NCBI GenBank assembly: GCA_030700195.1
Contig: JAUYKD010000017.1
Span: 1 to 8,310, forward strand
Source of the DNA: Candidatus Nealsoniibacteriota bacterium
Lineage (GTDB): Bacteria > Patescibacteriota > Minisyncoccia > Minisyncoccales > MHMH01
Length of the DNA: 8,310 nucleotides
Direction of reading: 5' to 3'
Below are positions 1 to 5,182 of the stretch, one piece after another; positions within the stretch are counted from its first letter, which is position 1; the number at the start of each line of letters is the position of its first letter. The notes beneath the pieces are model-generated. The model saw only the letters and a list, made by a program, of their open reading frames with translations. It made no database searches and was not told the origin of the DNA. Made by a program: the position numbers and the translations under genes.

Positions 1-26
1 TTCTAACGGGGTGAACTCAATTAGAA
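1..26 (+). repeat. Copy 1 of TTCTAACGGGGTGAA start-codon motif, imperfect hairpin
   Basis: Bases 1-15 are identical to 5183-5197. Within 1-26 the arms TTCTAACGGGG and CTCAATTAGAA pair at 9 of 11 positions (6 bp, two mismatches, 3 bp) around the loop TGAA. The GTG start of the first gene (11-13) lies in the apex of this potential hairpin. The motif begins at the window edge, so its upstream context is not visible. Confidence 0.6.
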
Positions 27-337
27 CAATTTTAGGATTATTTTTGCTTTTAGCCGGTCTCGGCTTAATAGTTTTTTCTCTTTATAGCTCTTTTAATATT
101 TTTACCGGCAAGACGGCTCCCCCGGAGATTTTTGAGCCGCAGTCTCAAGTCCAAGTAAGCGGTGGGCAGGGCCTTCAGGACCAATTACAGCAAGCGGTAG
201 AACAGCAACTTAAAGGATTATTGCCGGTTGGCTCCATTACAACTCTTTTGAACTTAATTAGCTGGTCGATTTTAGCCGGTATATTAATTCTTGGAGGAAC
301 ACAAGTTTCAGGGCTGGGGATTAAACTGATTTTATAA
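11..337 (+). CDS. Hypothetical two-TM membrane protein (108 aa)
   Basis: I do not recognise the family. The protein has a short basic N-terminus, a strongly hydrophobic helix at about residues 6-26, a polar Gln- and Pro-containing stretch at about 33-70 with several QQ pairs, and a second hydrophobic helix at about 78-97. This fits two membrane spans with a roughly 50-residue polar segment on one face. The start is GTG at 11; no ATG precedes the first helix, so GTG is the only sensible choice. The start codon lies inside the sequence TTCTAACGGGGTGAA (1-15), which also surrounds the GTG start of the flippase-like gene at 5193. The permease gene begins 18 nt after the stop, so the two are probably one transcript. 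The ORF is open from the window edge, but a longer N-terminal form cannot be judged here. Sure that it is a gene; function unknown. Confidence 0.75.
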   Translation: MNSIRTILGLFLLLAGLGLIVFSLYSSFNIFTGKTAPPEIFEPQSQVQVSGGQGLQDQLQQAVEQQLKGLLPVGSITTLLNLISWSILAGILILGGTQVSGLGIKLIL

Positions 338-355
338 TAAGATTATTATTGAAAA

Positions 356-1477
356 ATGCTTAAGTTTTTAAAAGCTCTTTCTGTTTTTGCCGGAACAATT
401 ATCGGAGTAGGAATTTTCGGCTTGCCTTTTGCCGCCGCTAAGGCGGGTTTTTTTGTCGTTCTGTTTTTTTTCCTTGTTATCACAGTTATTACCATATTAA
501 CTCACCTGCTTTATGCGGAAATTATTTTAAAAGAAAAGCAGCCCCACCGCTTGCCTGGCTACGCTAAAAAATATCTTGGCAAAAAATGGGAAATAGTCGC
601 TCTGGCGTCTTTTATTTTTGCCATAACCGGCGCCTTGCTTGCTTATTTAATAGTCGGCGGAGAGTTTTTGCGGCTGCTTTTCTCCCAATTTATGGGAGGA
701 GATACTGTTTCTTACACGCTTTTATTTTTTGTGGCAGGCGCTTTTCTGATTTTCCGCGGGATAAAAGACATTTCGCAGGTCGAGCTGCTCCTTTTTGGAA
801 TATTTTTCGTTATTTTAATTATTTTCTTTTTTAAAGCGCTTCCTTTTATTGATATCGCTCATTTTCAATCTATTAATTGGGAGTATTTTACTTTACCTTA
901 CGGAGTAATTCTTTTTTCTTTATGGGGGTTGACAACCGTGCCTGAAGTAAAAGAAATAATCGGAGCAGACAGGAAATTATTGAGAAAAGTAATAATTTCA
1001 GGAATTATTTTAGCCAGCCTTACCTATCTTTTCTTTATTGTCACTATTTTAGGGACATCCGGCCTTAACACTTCCAAGGAAGCCATGGCCGGGTTTTATC
1101 AGGTTTTGGGCGGAGGCATTATTGTTCTCGGTTTTGCTTTTGGGATTATCACCTGCTTTACGTCTTTTATTACTTTAGGGCTGGTTTTAAAGAAGATGTT
1201 TTGTTGCGATTTGGGATTGCCCCAGAATCTTTCTTGGTTTATCGCTTGTTTTTTGCCTTTAGGCCTGTTTTTCCTGGGGTTTAAAGAGTTTATTGACATC
1301 ATCGGCTTGGCCGGCGCTTTCGGAATCGGCGTTATGGGAATAATAGTTGTTTTCATTTACAGAGAATTTTTAAAGCAAACCAAATCTAAAAAAATGAATC
1401 CTTTGCTTTATCTTTTGCCGATTTTCTTTATTATGGGAGCTTTTTTTGAGGTTTTCTATTATATTTTTGCCAAATAG
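356..1477 (+). CDS. APC-superfamily amino acid permease (aromatic amino acid permease-like)
   Basis: A 373-aa polytopic membrane protein with about 11 predicted helices (roughly 7-28, 33-57, 80-104, 119-135, 142-162, 179-199, 211-233, 249-277, 292-309, 313-335, 349-371). The first helix carries GTIIGVGIFGLPFAAAKAG (13-31). This glycine-rich interrupted-helix motif is characteristic of the APC superfamily, in particular the hydroxy/aromatic amino acid and AAAP/SLC38-like branches, where it binds the substrate backbone. The likely role is ion-coupled uptake of an amino acid across the cytoplasmic membrane, which would suit an auxotrophic small-genome cell; substrate specificity cannot be read from the sequence. 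The ATG at 356 places the motif at the normal distance from the N-terminus. No Shine-Dalgarno is present. A TATAAT at 333-338 overlaps the upstream stop codon but lacks a good -35. The length is slightly short for the family (usually about 400). Confidence 0.85.
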   Translation: MLKFLKALSVFAGTIIGVGIFGLPFAAAKAGFFVVLFFFLVITVITILTHLLYAEIILKEKQPHRLPGYAKKYLGKKWEIVALASFIFAITGALLAYLIVGGEFLRLLFSQFMGGDTVSYTLLFFVAGAFLIFRGIKDISQVELLLFGIFFVILIIFFFKALPFIDIAHFQSINWEYFTLPYGVILFSLWGLTTVPEVKEIIGADRKLLRKVIISGIILASLTYLFFIVTILGTSGLNTSKEAMAGFYQVLGGGIIVLGFAFGIITCFTSFITLGLVLKKMFCCDLGLPQNLSWFIACFLPLGLFFLGFKEFIDIIGLAGAFGIGVMGIIVVFIYREFLKQTKSKKMNPLLYLLPIFFIMGAFFEVFYYIFAK

Positions 1478-1614
1478 TCAAAGAAAATGAATTTTCTTTT
1501 CCATCTTCACTTGCTCAATGAAATATTTATTTCATTTCGACGTTCGAGAGATAAATATGAATTAAGCAAGAGATGAGATTTATCTCATCGAACTAATAAA
1601 TTAAAGTTCGTTAT
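1478..1614. repeat. Palindrome cluster upstream of endoQ
   Basis: The 137-nt gap is largely made of inverted repeats: 1480-1499 (9 bp), 1517-1536 (AATGAAATA-TT-TATTTCATT, 9 bp), 1537-1547 (TCGA-CGT-TCGA), 1572-1589 (GATGAGAT-TT-ATCTCATC, 8 bp) and 1589-1610 (CGAACT...AGTTCG, 6 bp). The last ends 4 nt before the endoQ ATG. The stem at 1572-1589 is identical to that at 3004-3021 in the next intergenic region; only the loop differs (TT against AA). I see no ORF and no convincing promoter here. Confidence 0.8.
1480..1499 (+). terminator. Perfect AT-rich stem-loop just after the permease gene
   Basis: AAAGAAAAT-GA-ATTTTCTTT forms a perfect 9-bp stem with a 2-nt loop, starting 3 nt after the permease stop codon. 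The 3' arm is T-rich but only one T follows the stem before CC. It may therefore be a weak terminator, or simply the first member of the palindrome cluster that continues to 1610. Confidence 0.4.
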
Positions 1615-2910
1615 ATGAAATTTATCGCTGATTTCCATATTCATTCTAAATATTCAAGAGCCACTTCCAAAGATATGAATCTGGAGAGTTTGGACAAGTG
1701 GGCCAAAATCAAAGGCATAAAAGTTTTAGGGACAGGCGATTTTACTCATCCGGAATGGTTTAAAGGGTTGAAAGAAAAGTTGGTTTTGGCTGAACCGGGA
1801 TTGTTTAAACTAAAAAAGGGAGATGAAGGTACGCGCTTTATATTAACAGCTGAAATTAGCTGTATTTACACTAAAACCCTAGCCGTAGCGAAGGGTAAAA
1901 AAGAGGATTTATCCTCTTTGCCCAACAATCGGGTCAGGAAAATCCATATTATTGTTTTTGCTCCTTCGTTTGAAGCGGTTGAAAAAATCAACGCTCATCT
2001 TGGCTGGATCGGCAACTTGAAATCAGACGGTCGGCCCATTTTGGGATTAGATGCCAAGGAATTGGCTAAAATTGTCTTTAACGCTTCCAGCGACTGTCTG
2101 GTTATTCCGGCTCATTGCATGACTCCTTGGTTCGCTATTTTTGGCTCAAAGTCCGGATTTGACTCTATTGAAGAATGCTTTGATGAATATTCAAAATACA
2201 TTTATGCCGTAGAAACAGGGCTTTCTGCAGATCCTCAGATGCTTTGGCGTATGCCAAGCCTAGATAAAATTACTTTAATCAGTAATTCAGACGCCCATAG
2301 TCCCCAAAAAATAGGCAGAGAAGCCAATGTTTTTGATGCGGAATTAAGCTATCAATCAATCGTTCAAGCTATTAAGTCGAAAGATGCGAGCAAGTTTCTC
2401 TACACTATTGAGTTTTTCCCGGAAGAAGGTAAATATCATTATGACGGACACAGGAACTGTAATATCAGCCTGTCTCCTCAAGAGTCTAAAAAACACAACA
2501 ATATTTGTCCTGTCTGCGGCAAGTCTTTAACCATCGGAGTTATGAATAGGGTGGAGAGCTTGGCCGATAGAAAAAAAGGATTCAGCCCGGAGGGAGCTAT
2601 CCCTTTTAAAAGTTTAATACCTTTAAATGAAATTATTGCAGAAAGCTTGGGAGTAACAACAGCCAGCAAGCAGGTTGCCGTGGAATATAAAAACCTGATT
2701 AAGAAATGCGGGAGCGAGTTCAATATTTTGCTTGATGCTTCAAGGAGAGAGCTTGAACAAGGAACCTTGCCGGAAATCGCTGAAGGCATTATCAGGGTAA
2801 GAGAAGGTCGCGTTTCAATCGCTCCAGGGTATGATGGAGTTTTTGGTAAGATCAACATTTTTTCTGAAGGCGAAGAAAAAACAAAATCCAAGCAAAAAAC
2901 ATTAATATAA
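1615..2910 (+). CDS. endoQ: Endonuclease Q (PHP-domain DNA repair endonuclease, TIGR00375 family)
   Basis: Characterised EndoQ enzymes (Pyrococcus, Bacillus) nick DNA 5' of deaminated bases (uracil, hypoxanthine) and abasic sites. This 431-aa protein has the family's usual length and layout. The N-terminal PHP metal site shows DFHIHS (6-11), GDFTHPEW (41-48), TAEIS (79-83), H111, PAHCMTPW (165-172), E200 in AVETGLSAD and SNSDAH (223-228), so the catalytic metal ligands look complete. A zinc-finger segment follows, with GHRNC (278-282) and CPVCGKSLTIGV (298-309), then the family's NRVESLADR (311-319) and a helical C-terminal region. The last residues QKTLI resemble a sliding-clamp-binding peptide. 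In CPR genomes such proteins are often labelled 'UvrD helicase', but no helicase motifs are present. The ATG at 1615 gives the canonical MKFIADFHIHS start. No SD; a hairpin ends 4 nt upstream. Confidence 0.9.
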   Translation: MKFIADFHIHSKYSRATSKDMNLESLDKWAKIKGIKVLGTGDFTHPEWFKGLKEKLVLAEPGLFKLKKGDEGTRFILTAEISCIYTKTLAVAKGKKEDLSSLPNNRVRKIHIIVFAPSFEAVEKINAHLGWIGNLKSDGRPILGLDAKELAKIVFNASSDCLVIPAHCMTPWFAIFGSKSGFDSIEECFDEYSKYIYAVETGLSADPQMLWRMPSLDKITLISNSDAHSPQKIGREANVFDAELSYQSIVQAIKSKDASKFLYTIEFFPEEGKYHYDGHRNCNISLSPQESKKHNNICPVCGKSLTIGVMNRVESLADRKKGFSPEGAIPFKSLIPLNEIIAESLGVTTASKQVAVEYKNLIKKCGSEFNILLDASRRELEQGTLPEIAEGIIRVREGRVSIAPGYDGVFGKINIFSEGEEKTKSKQKTLI

Positions 2911-2913
2911 TTG

Positions 2914-2938
2914 TTTGTTGAAGTTAGACTTCAACAAA
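2914..2938. repeat. 11-bp perfect hairpin downstream of endoQ
   Basis: TTTGTTGAAGT-TAG-ACTTCAACAAA is a perfect 11-bp inverted repeat starting 4 nt after the endoQ stop. No T-run follows on either side, so it is not a classic intrinsic terminator, though it could protect the 3' end of the endoQ transcript. Its inner eight stem bases (GTTGAAGT) resemble those of the other palindromes in the array. Confidence 0.75.
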
Positions 2939-2953
2939 TCCAATTTATTCTGG

Positions 2954-3050
2954 CGATGAACTGAAGTTCATCTTATATTCGATAAATTTTCAATTTATCT
3001 TGCGATGAGATAAATCTCATCTTAATATTCGATAAATTTTCAATTTATCT
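2954..3050 (+). repeat. Tandem 47/48-nt two-palindrome unit
   Basis: Bases 2954-3000 and 3003-3050 are two copies of one unit. Each has a GATGA-type hairpin, the linker TTA(A)TATTC, and the hairpin GATAAATT-TTC-AATTTATC followed by T. The copies differ by one base in the linker and in the core of the first hairpin, where AC...GT is replaced by GA...TC, so that two base pairs change together and pairing is kept; the 2-nt loop also differs (GA against AA). Confidence 0.85.
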
Positions 3051-3105
3051 CTATGTTCAATGAATTGAAGATTCATTTCACCTCTCAATAAATAAATTTA
3101 TTTCG

Positions 3106-3468
3106 ATGATAGAAGAATATAAATTTGGCGCCATCATCATTGATGGGGAAACGTACGACTACGATATTATGGCCCTATGGACGGGAGAGGTTTTAGAATG
3201 GACGAGGGAAGACTCGCATATTGTTGATATTGATGATATTCTTGATTCTTTAGAGCTGAATCCCGAAACAATTGTTATTGGCACGGGCGAGTCCGGAATG
3301 GTTAAGGTCACAAAAGAAGCTCAAGAGAAAATCAAAGCAAGAGGGATAGAACTGATTATTGATAAAACAGAGCAGGCAACCAAAACTTTCAATATAAGGA
3401 AAGAAGATTCTTTTGAAGAAGAAGGAAAACAGGAAAAAGTCATCGGGTTATTCCACTTAACGTGCTAA
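3106..3468 (+). CDS. Mth938-like domain protein (DUF498/NDUFAF3 family)
   Basis: A 120-aa single-domain protein matching the Mth938/DUF498 fold family (PF04430). It shows FGAIIIDGETYDYDI (7-21), the aromatic/charged EWTREDSHIVDIDDI segment (31-45), the family signature IVIGTGESGMVKV (56-68) and a terminal FHLTC (116-120). Members occur in archaea, bacteria and mitochondria, where NDUFAF3 assists complex I assembly; the molecular activity in bacteria is unknown, so no pathway is assigned. The full normal length is present. The start is ATG at 3106, 3 nt after the last palindrome of the upstream array, with no Shine-Dalgarno; if the hairpin forms in the mRNA it would abut the initiation site. 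Downstream it converges on the ispH operon. An acidic insert (EDSFEEEGKQE, 100-110) near the C-terminus looks lineage-specific. Confidence 0.85.
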   Translation: MIEEYKFGAIIIDGETYDYDIMALWTGEVLEWTREDSHIVDIDDILDSLELNPETIVIGTGESGMVKVTKEAQEKIKARGIELIIDKTEQATKTFNIRKEDSFEEEGKQEKVIGLFHLTC

Positions 3469-3480
3469 AATCTAGTTTAA

Positions 3481-3526
3481 TAAAAAAAGTGCTCTATCTT
3501 CTAAGATTATAAAGATAGAGCGCTTT
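3481..3526 (-). terminator. Strong intrinsic terminator for the minus-strand ispH operon
   Basis: Arms 3486-3500 and 3512-3526 pair over 15 bp with one G-U wobble around an 11-nt loop. Read on the minus strand, the stem is followed by a run of seven T (3488-3482), a textbook intrinsic terminator placed 12 nt after the stop of the 68-aa gene. On the + strand only TTT follows the stem, so it may serve the upstream + gene weakly as a bidirectional terminator. Confidence 0.85.
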
Positions 3527-3538
3527 GTCGGCTTGGCC

Positions 3539-3745
3539 TTAAATTGAAATTATTTTACTTGAAAGGGCTTGGTCTGTGATGCGGTATATTTTTTTACCTA
3601 TTACCACTAAAAGCGGTAAAGGTGATGGACAATCGTCATCTATCCATATACCGTTGATCAGGTGTCTGTATCGTTTGGCTTCACTGGAAGGAAGAAGGCT
3701 CGCCTTTTCTTTCCAGTCTTTAGGTAAAGCTGTTAAATCGCCCAT
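3539..3745 (-). CDS. Hypothetical 68-aa protein, second gene of the ispH operon
   Basis: I do not recognise the family. The protein begins MGDLTALPKDWKEKASLLP, continues through a charged helix-like stretch (SSEAKRYRHL), the acidic motif WIDDDC (34-39) and a short hydrophobic run (LPLLVVIG), and ends with IYRITDQALSSKIISI. It has no signal peptide or convincing membrane span. The gene is well supported by its signals: the minus-strand sequence AAGGAGG (3757-3751) lies 5 nt before the ATG, which is 16 nt past the ispH stop, and a strong terminator follows. That perfect SD contrasts with the absence of one on ispH. An ORF on the opposite strand over the same bases (3576-3770) lacks such signals. 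The association with ispH is positional only. Confidence 0.75.
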   Translation of the reverse strand: MGDLTALPKDWKEKASLLPSSEAKRYRHLINGIWIDDDCPSPLPLLVVIGKKIYRITDQALSSKIISI

Positions 3746-3761
3746 GTTATCCTCCTTTGAT

Positions 3762-4586
3762 TTATCTTGATTTTAATTTAGCAGAAATGTCTTTAATAAT
3801 CCAGTCAGGGCTGGAGGCTCCAGAAACCACTCCTAAAACAGAAACTTTTTCAAAAGCGTTTGTTTTTATTTCTTTTGAAGAATTTATTAACCAGACGGGC
3901 TTTTTATTTTTTTTAGCAATTTCCGCCAGCCGTTGAGTATTAGCTGAAAGCCGAGAACCGATCACTAAAATTCCATCAGCTTTTTTTAGAATTGAATTTA
4001 ATTCTTTTTGGCGCGTTTGAACCTCCGGACATAAAGTGTCAATGTATTTTAATTCTTCAGCTTTGCCTTTAAGCACAATTAAAATTTCATTAACATTTTT
4101 TAGGTTTTGAGTTGTTTGTGCAACCACTCCCATTTTCTTGAATTTAGATATCTTTTTTGCTTGTTCTTTATTTTCAATTATAATTGCCTTGTTTTTAGTA
4201 TATCCTTTTACTCCTCTGGTTTCTGAATGTTTTTTATCTCCAATAATAATTACTTTATATCCCTCGTTGTAAAGGTTTTTAGCCGCCAACTGAACTTTTT
4301 TAACCAAGGGGCAAGTGGCGTCTCTTAATATTAATCGGTTGTTTTTTATTGTCAGGGGCGGAATTCCATGAGCCTGGATAATAAGAGTGCCCGAATTGGC
4401 TTCATTGATCTTTTTAATAAACCTCACTCCATTGTTTTTAAACTTATCAAGAACTTTTTGGTTATGCACTAAGCTTCCCAAAAACTGAATGGGCCTTTTG
4501 TCTTTTTCCAAGCTATTTTCGGCGATTAAAATCGCTTTTTTAACTCCAGAGCAAAACCCGATGTTTTTAGCAAAAACGATTTCCAT
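3762..4586 (-). CDS. ispH: 4-hydroxy-3-methylbut-2-enyl diphosphate reductase
   Basis: IspH (LytB) catalyses the last step of the MEP pathway, reducing HMBPP to IPP and DMAPP with a 4Fe-4S cluster in the cytosol. The three cluster cysteines are present: C12 in FCSGV, C92 in DATCPLV and C186 in DTLCPEV. Substrate-contacting residues are recognisable: H41 (LVHNQ), H73 (AHG), H120 and E122 (KKHSETRG), the QTTQ at 157-160, S214/N216 (SANTQ) and GASSPD (256-261). The middle residue of the SSN motif is Ala (A215), a position that I believe tolerates variation elsewhere. The 274-aa length is slightly shorter than the roughly 315 aa of E. coli. The ATG at 4586 gives the canonical MEIVFAKNIGFCSGV start. 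It has its own promoter 28 nt upstream and no SD. No other MEP gene is in the window, so whether a full pathway exists or IspH is solitary is unknown. Confidence 0.95.
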   Translation of the reverse strand: MEIVFAKNIGFCSGVKKAILIAENSLEKDKRPIQFLGSLVHNQKVLDKFKNNGVRFIKKINEANSGTLIIQAHGIPPLTIKNNRLILRDATCPLVKKVQLAAKNLYNEGYKVIIIGDKKHSETRGVKGYTKNKAIIIENKEQAKKISKFKKMGVVAQTTQNLKNVNEILIVLKGKAEELKYIDTLCPEVQTRQKELNSILKKADGILVIGSRLSANTQRLAEIAKKNKKPVWLINSSKEIKTNAFEKVSVLGVVSGASSPDWIIKDISAKLKSR

Positions 4587-4613
4587 AATTTATAGCCAGC
4601 TAATTACTACTCT

Positions 4614-4642
4614 ATTTTACTTGTTATTAAAATAATTTTCAA
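4614..4642 (-). promoter_or_regulatory. Sigma-70-type promoter for ispH
   Basis: On the minus strand TTGAAA (4642-4637) and TAAAAT (4619-4614) are separated by exactly 17 nt. The predicted start near 4607 gives a leader of about 20 nt before the ispH ATG, and that leader contains no Shine-Dalgarno sequence. Confidence 0.75.
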
Positions 4643-4649
4643 GGTAAGA

Positions 4650-4678
4650 TTGACAAGTCAATTGCTAAACGCTAAAAT
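4650..4678 (+). promoter_or_regulatory. Strong sigma-70-type promoter facing right
   Basis: A perfect -35 box TTGACA (4650-4655), a 17-nt spacer and the -10 box TAAAAT (4673-4678) give an expected start near 4685. It lies back to back with the ispH promoter. No + strand coding sequence follows for 170 nt; the next landmark is an intrinsic terminator at 4792-4826, so it probably drives a non-coding transcript. Confidence 0.75.
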
Positions 4679-4684
4679 AAAAAT

Positions 4685-4826
4685 ACCACAGAAAAGAAGT
4701 ACCTTAAAGAAGTACCTTTTATATTTTGCCTTTTTGATCTGGATGGAGATCTGCAAAATCATGCCTTGTTTGCTCATCCAGGTGTCTCCTTAGGGGGTTG
4801 TCTTCGTCTACAGCCCCTCCTTTTTT
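4685..4826 (+). ncRNA. Candidate small RNA (promoter-to-terminator unit without ORF)
   Basis: The unit runs from the predicted start of the TTGACA/TAAAAT promoter to a terminator T-run, about 140 nt. It begins with a near-perfect direct repeat of AGAAGTACCTT (4695-4705 and 4708-4718). A nested hairpin follows: CTGGATG (4739-4745) pairs with CATCCAG (4775-4781), and inside it GCAAA (4753-4757) pairs with TTTGC (4769-4773). The alternative pairing GGAGA (4745-4749) with TCTCC (4785-4789) would be mutually exclusive with the outer stem. The terminator hairpin closes the unit. I do not recognise the RNA: it lacks the SRP RNA apical motif and a 6S-like terminal duplex. It could instead be an attenuated leader of the DUF1858 gene. 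A 37-codon open frame on the opposite strand (4719-4832) is the main competing reading. Confidence 0.5.
4792..4826 (+). terminator. Intrinsic terminator upstream of the DUF1858 gene
   Basis: AGGGG (4792-4796) pairs with CCCCT (4814-4818) and, past one bulged G, TTGT (4798-4801) pairs with ACAG (4810-4813). The loop is 8 nt. CC and then six T (4821-4826) follow the stem. It ends 31 nt before the next start codon and would terminate transcripts from the promoter at 4650. Confidence 0.75.
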
Positions 4827-4840
4827 GGACCATTTTATTG

Positions 4841-4846
4841 TATAAT
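4841..4846 (+). promoter_or_regulatory. -10 box for the DUF1858 gene, near-leaderless
   Basis: A perfect TATAAT lies 11 nt before the ATG at 4858 and downstream of the terminator, so the expected transcript would start only about 4-6 nt before the start codon, leaving no room for an SD. No good -35 is seen at 16-18 nt. Confidence 0.65.
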
Positions 4847-4857
4847 GTTAAATAGTT

Positions 4858-5067
4858 ATGCCAAAATCAAATAAAATAACCAAAGAAACAACTATTGCCG
4901 AAGTAACGAAAAACTATCCAAAAACAGCCCCGATTTTAATGGGTTATGGCCTTTATTGCGCTGGTTGTCCAATGGCTCAATCAGAAACTATTGAGGAATT
5001 AGCTAAAAACAACCAGTTTAATTTAAAGGAGCTGTTGGAAGCCTTAAATAAGGCGGCAAGCAAATGA
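4858..5067 (+). CDS. DUF1858 redox-disulfide domain protein
   Basis: A 69-aa protein consisting of the whole DUF1858 domain (TIGR03980, 'hybrid cluster protein-associated redox disulfide domain'). It starts with ITKETTIAEVTKNYPKTAPI (7-26), followed by the signature GLYCAGCPMAQSETIEELA (31-49) with the CxxC pair C34/C37, and a C-terminal helix. Family members are thought to carry a redox-active disulfide, but partners and substrates are not established, and no hybrid cluster protein gene is in the window. The ATG at 4858 is near-leaderless behind a TATAAT box. The TGA stop shows that UGA is read as stop here. An inverted copy of the TTCTAACGGGGT motif begins directly after the stop codon, and the flippase-like gene follows 125 nt later, so the two may be co-transcribed. 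Confidence 0.9.
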   Translation: MPKSNKITKETTIAEVTKNYPKTAPILMGYGLYCAGCPMAQSETIEELAKNNQFNLKELLEALNKAASK

Positions 5068-5130
5068 ACCCCGTTAGAAGCCTAAGGCAGAAAAAATCTT
5101 TTAATTTTTTATGCTTGCCGTTGGCGGGGT
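5068..5130 (+). other. Structured intergenic element with inverted motif copy 3
   Basis: ACCCCGTTAGAA (5068-5079) is the exact reverse complement of 5183-5194. Locally ACCCCGTTAG (5068-5077) can pair over 10 bp, three of them G-U, with TTGGCGGGGT (5121-5130). Inside this, AAAAAAT (5091-5097) pairs with ATTTTTT (5104-5110), extended by GCA/TGC across a G-A mismatch. The local and distal pairings exclude each other. No terminator T-run follows the outer stem. Confidence 0.5.
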
Positions 5131-5139
5131 AGTATAACT

Positions 5140-5162
5140 AAATTAGTCGTCTGAAATTAGTC
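5140..5162 (+). repeat. Direct repeat AAATTAGTC x2
   Basis: AAATTAGTC occurs at 5140-5148 and again at 5154-5162, separated by 5 nt, in the gap before the flippase-like gene. It could be an operator half-site pair or chance in AT-rich DNA. A TATAAA at 5171-5176 lies just downstream but no -35 box is convincing. Confidence 0.35.
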
Positions 5163-5182
5163 ATTAGCTATATAAAGACGGT

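Larger units (their letters stand above)
2911..3105. repeat. Dense array of seven short perfect palindromes
   Basis: This gene-free 195-nt stretch contains seven stem-loops: 2914-2938, 2955-2972 (GATGAACT-GA-AGTTCATC), 2981-2999 (GATAAATT-TTC-AATTTATC), 3004-3021 (GATGAGAT-AA-ATCTCATC), 3031-3049 (same as 2981-2999), 3059-3077 (AATGAAT-TGAAG-ATTCATT) and 3087-3102 (AATAAAT-AA-ATTTATT). Most stems fit RATRARNT. All arms pair perfectly although the sequences differ, so changes are compensatory. The last palindrome ends 3 nt before the next start codon. No ORF or recognisable promoter is visible. Confidence 0.9.

Noticed and set aside
586..1356. Overlapping frames on both strands inside the permease gene (586-834 and 1099-1356)
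   Set aside because: Shadow frames of a conserved membrane protein with no independent signals.
2478..2891. A 137-codon minus-strand frame within the 3' half of endoQ
   Set aside because: It is antisense to the conserved zinc-finger and C-terminal region of EndoQ and has no initiation signals.
2911..3105. CRISPR array
   Set aside because: The repeated elements are short palindromes of varying sequence. The spacing is about 3-27 nt and the linkers are themselves similar, with no uniform repeat/unique-spacer pattern and no cas genes.
3576..3770. A 64-codon + strand frame overlapping the 68-aa minus-strand gene
   Set aside because: It lacks an SD and promoter, while the minus-strand frame has a perfect SD, sits directly after ispH and ends before a terminator.
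4685..4826. SRP RNA, 6S RNA or tmRNA identity for the candidate RNA
   Set aside because: It has no SRP apical GGAA/GCAGC motif, no long terminal duplex with central bubble, and no tRNA-like ends or tag reading frame.
4858..5067. Alternative genetic code (UGA read as Gly)
   Set aside because: The DUF1858 gene ends at a TGA at the expected length, and I saw no in-frame TGA inside the conserved genes.
5118..5180. tRNA-like stretch near GGCGGGGTAGTATAACTAA
   Set aside because: No acceptor stem, anticodon arm or T-loop consensus (GTTCRA) could be found.
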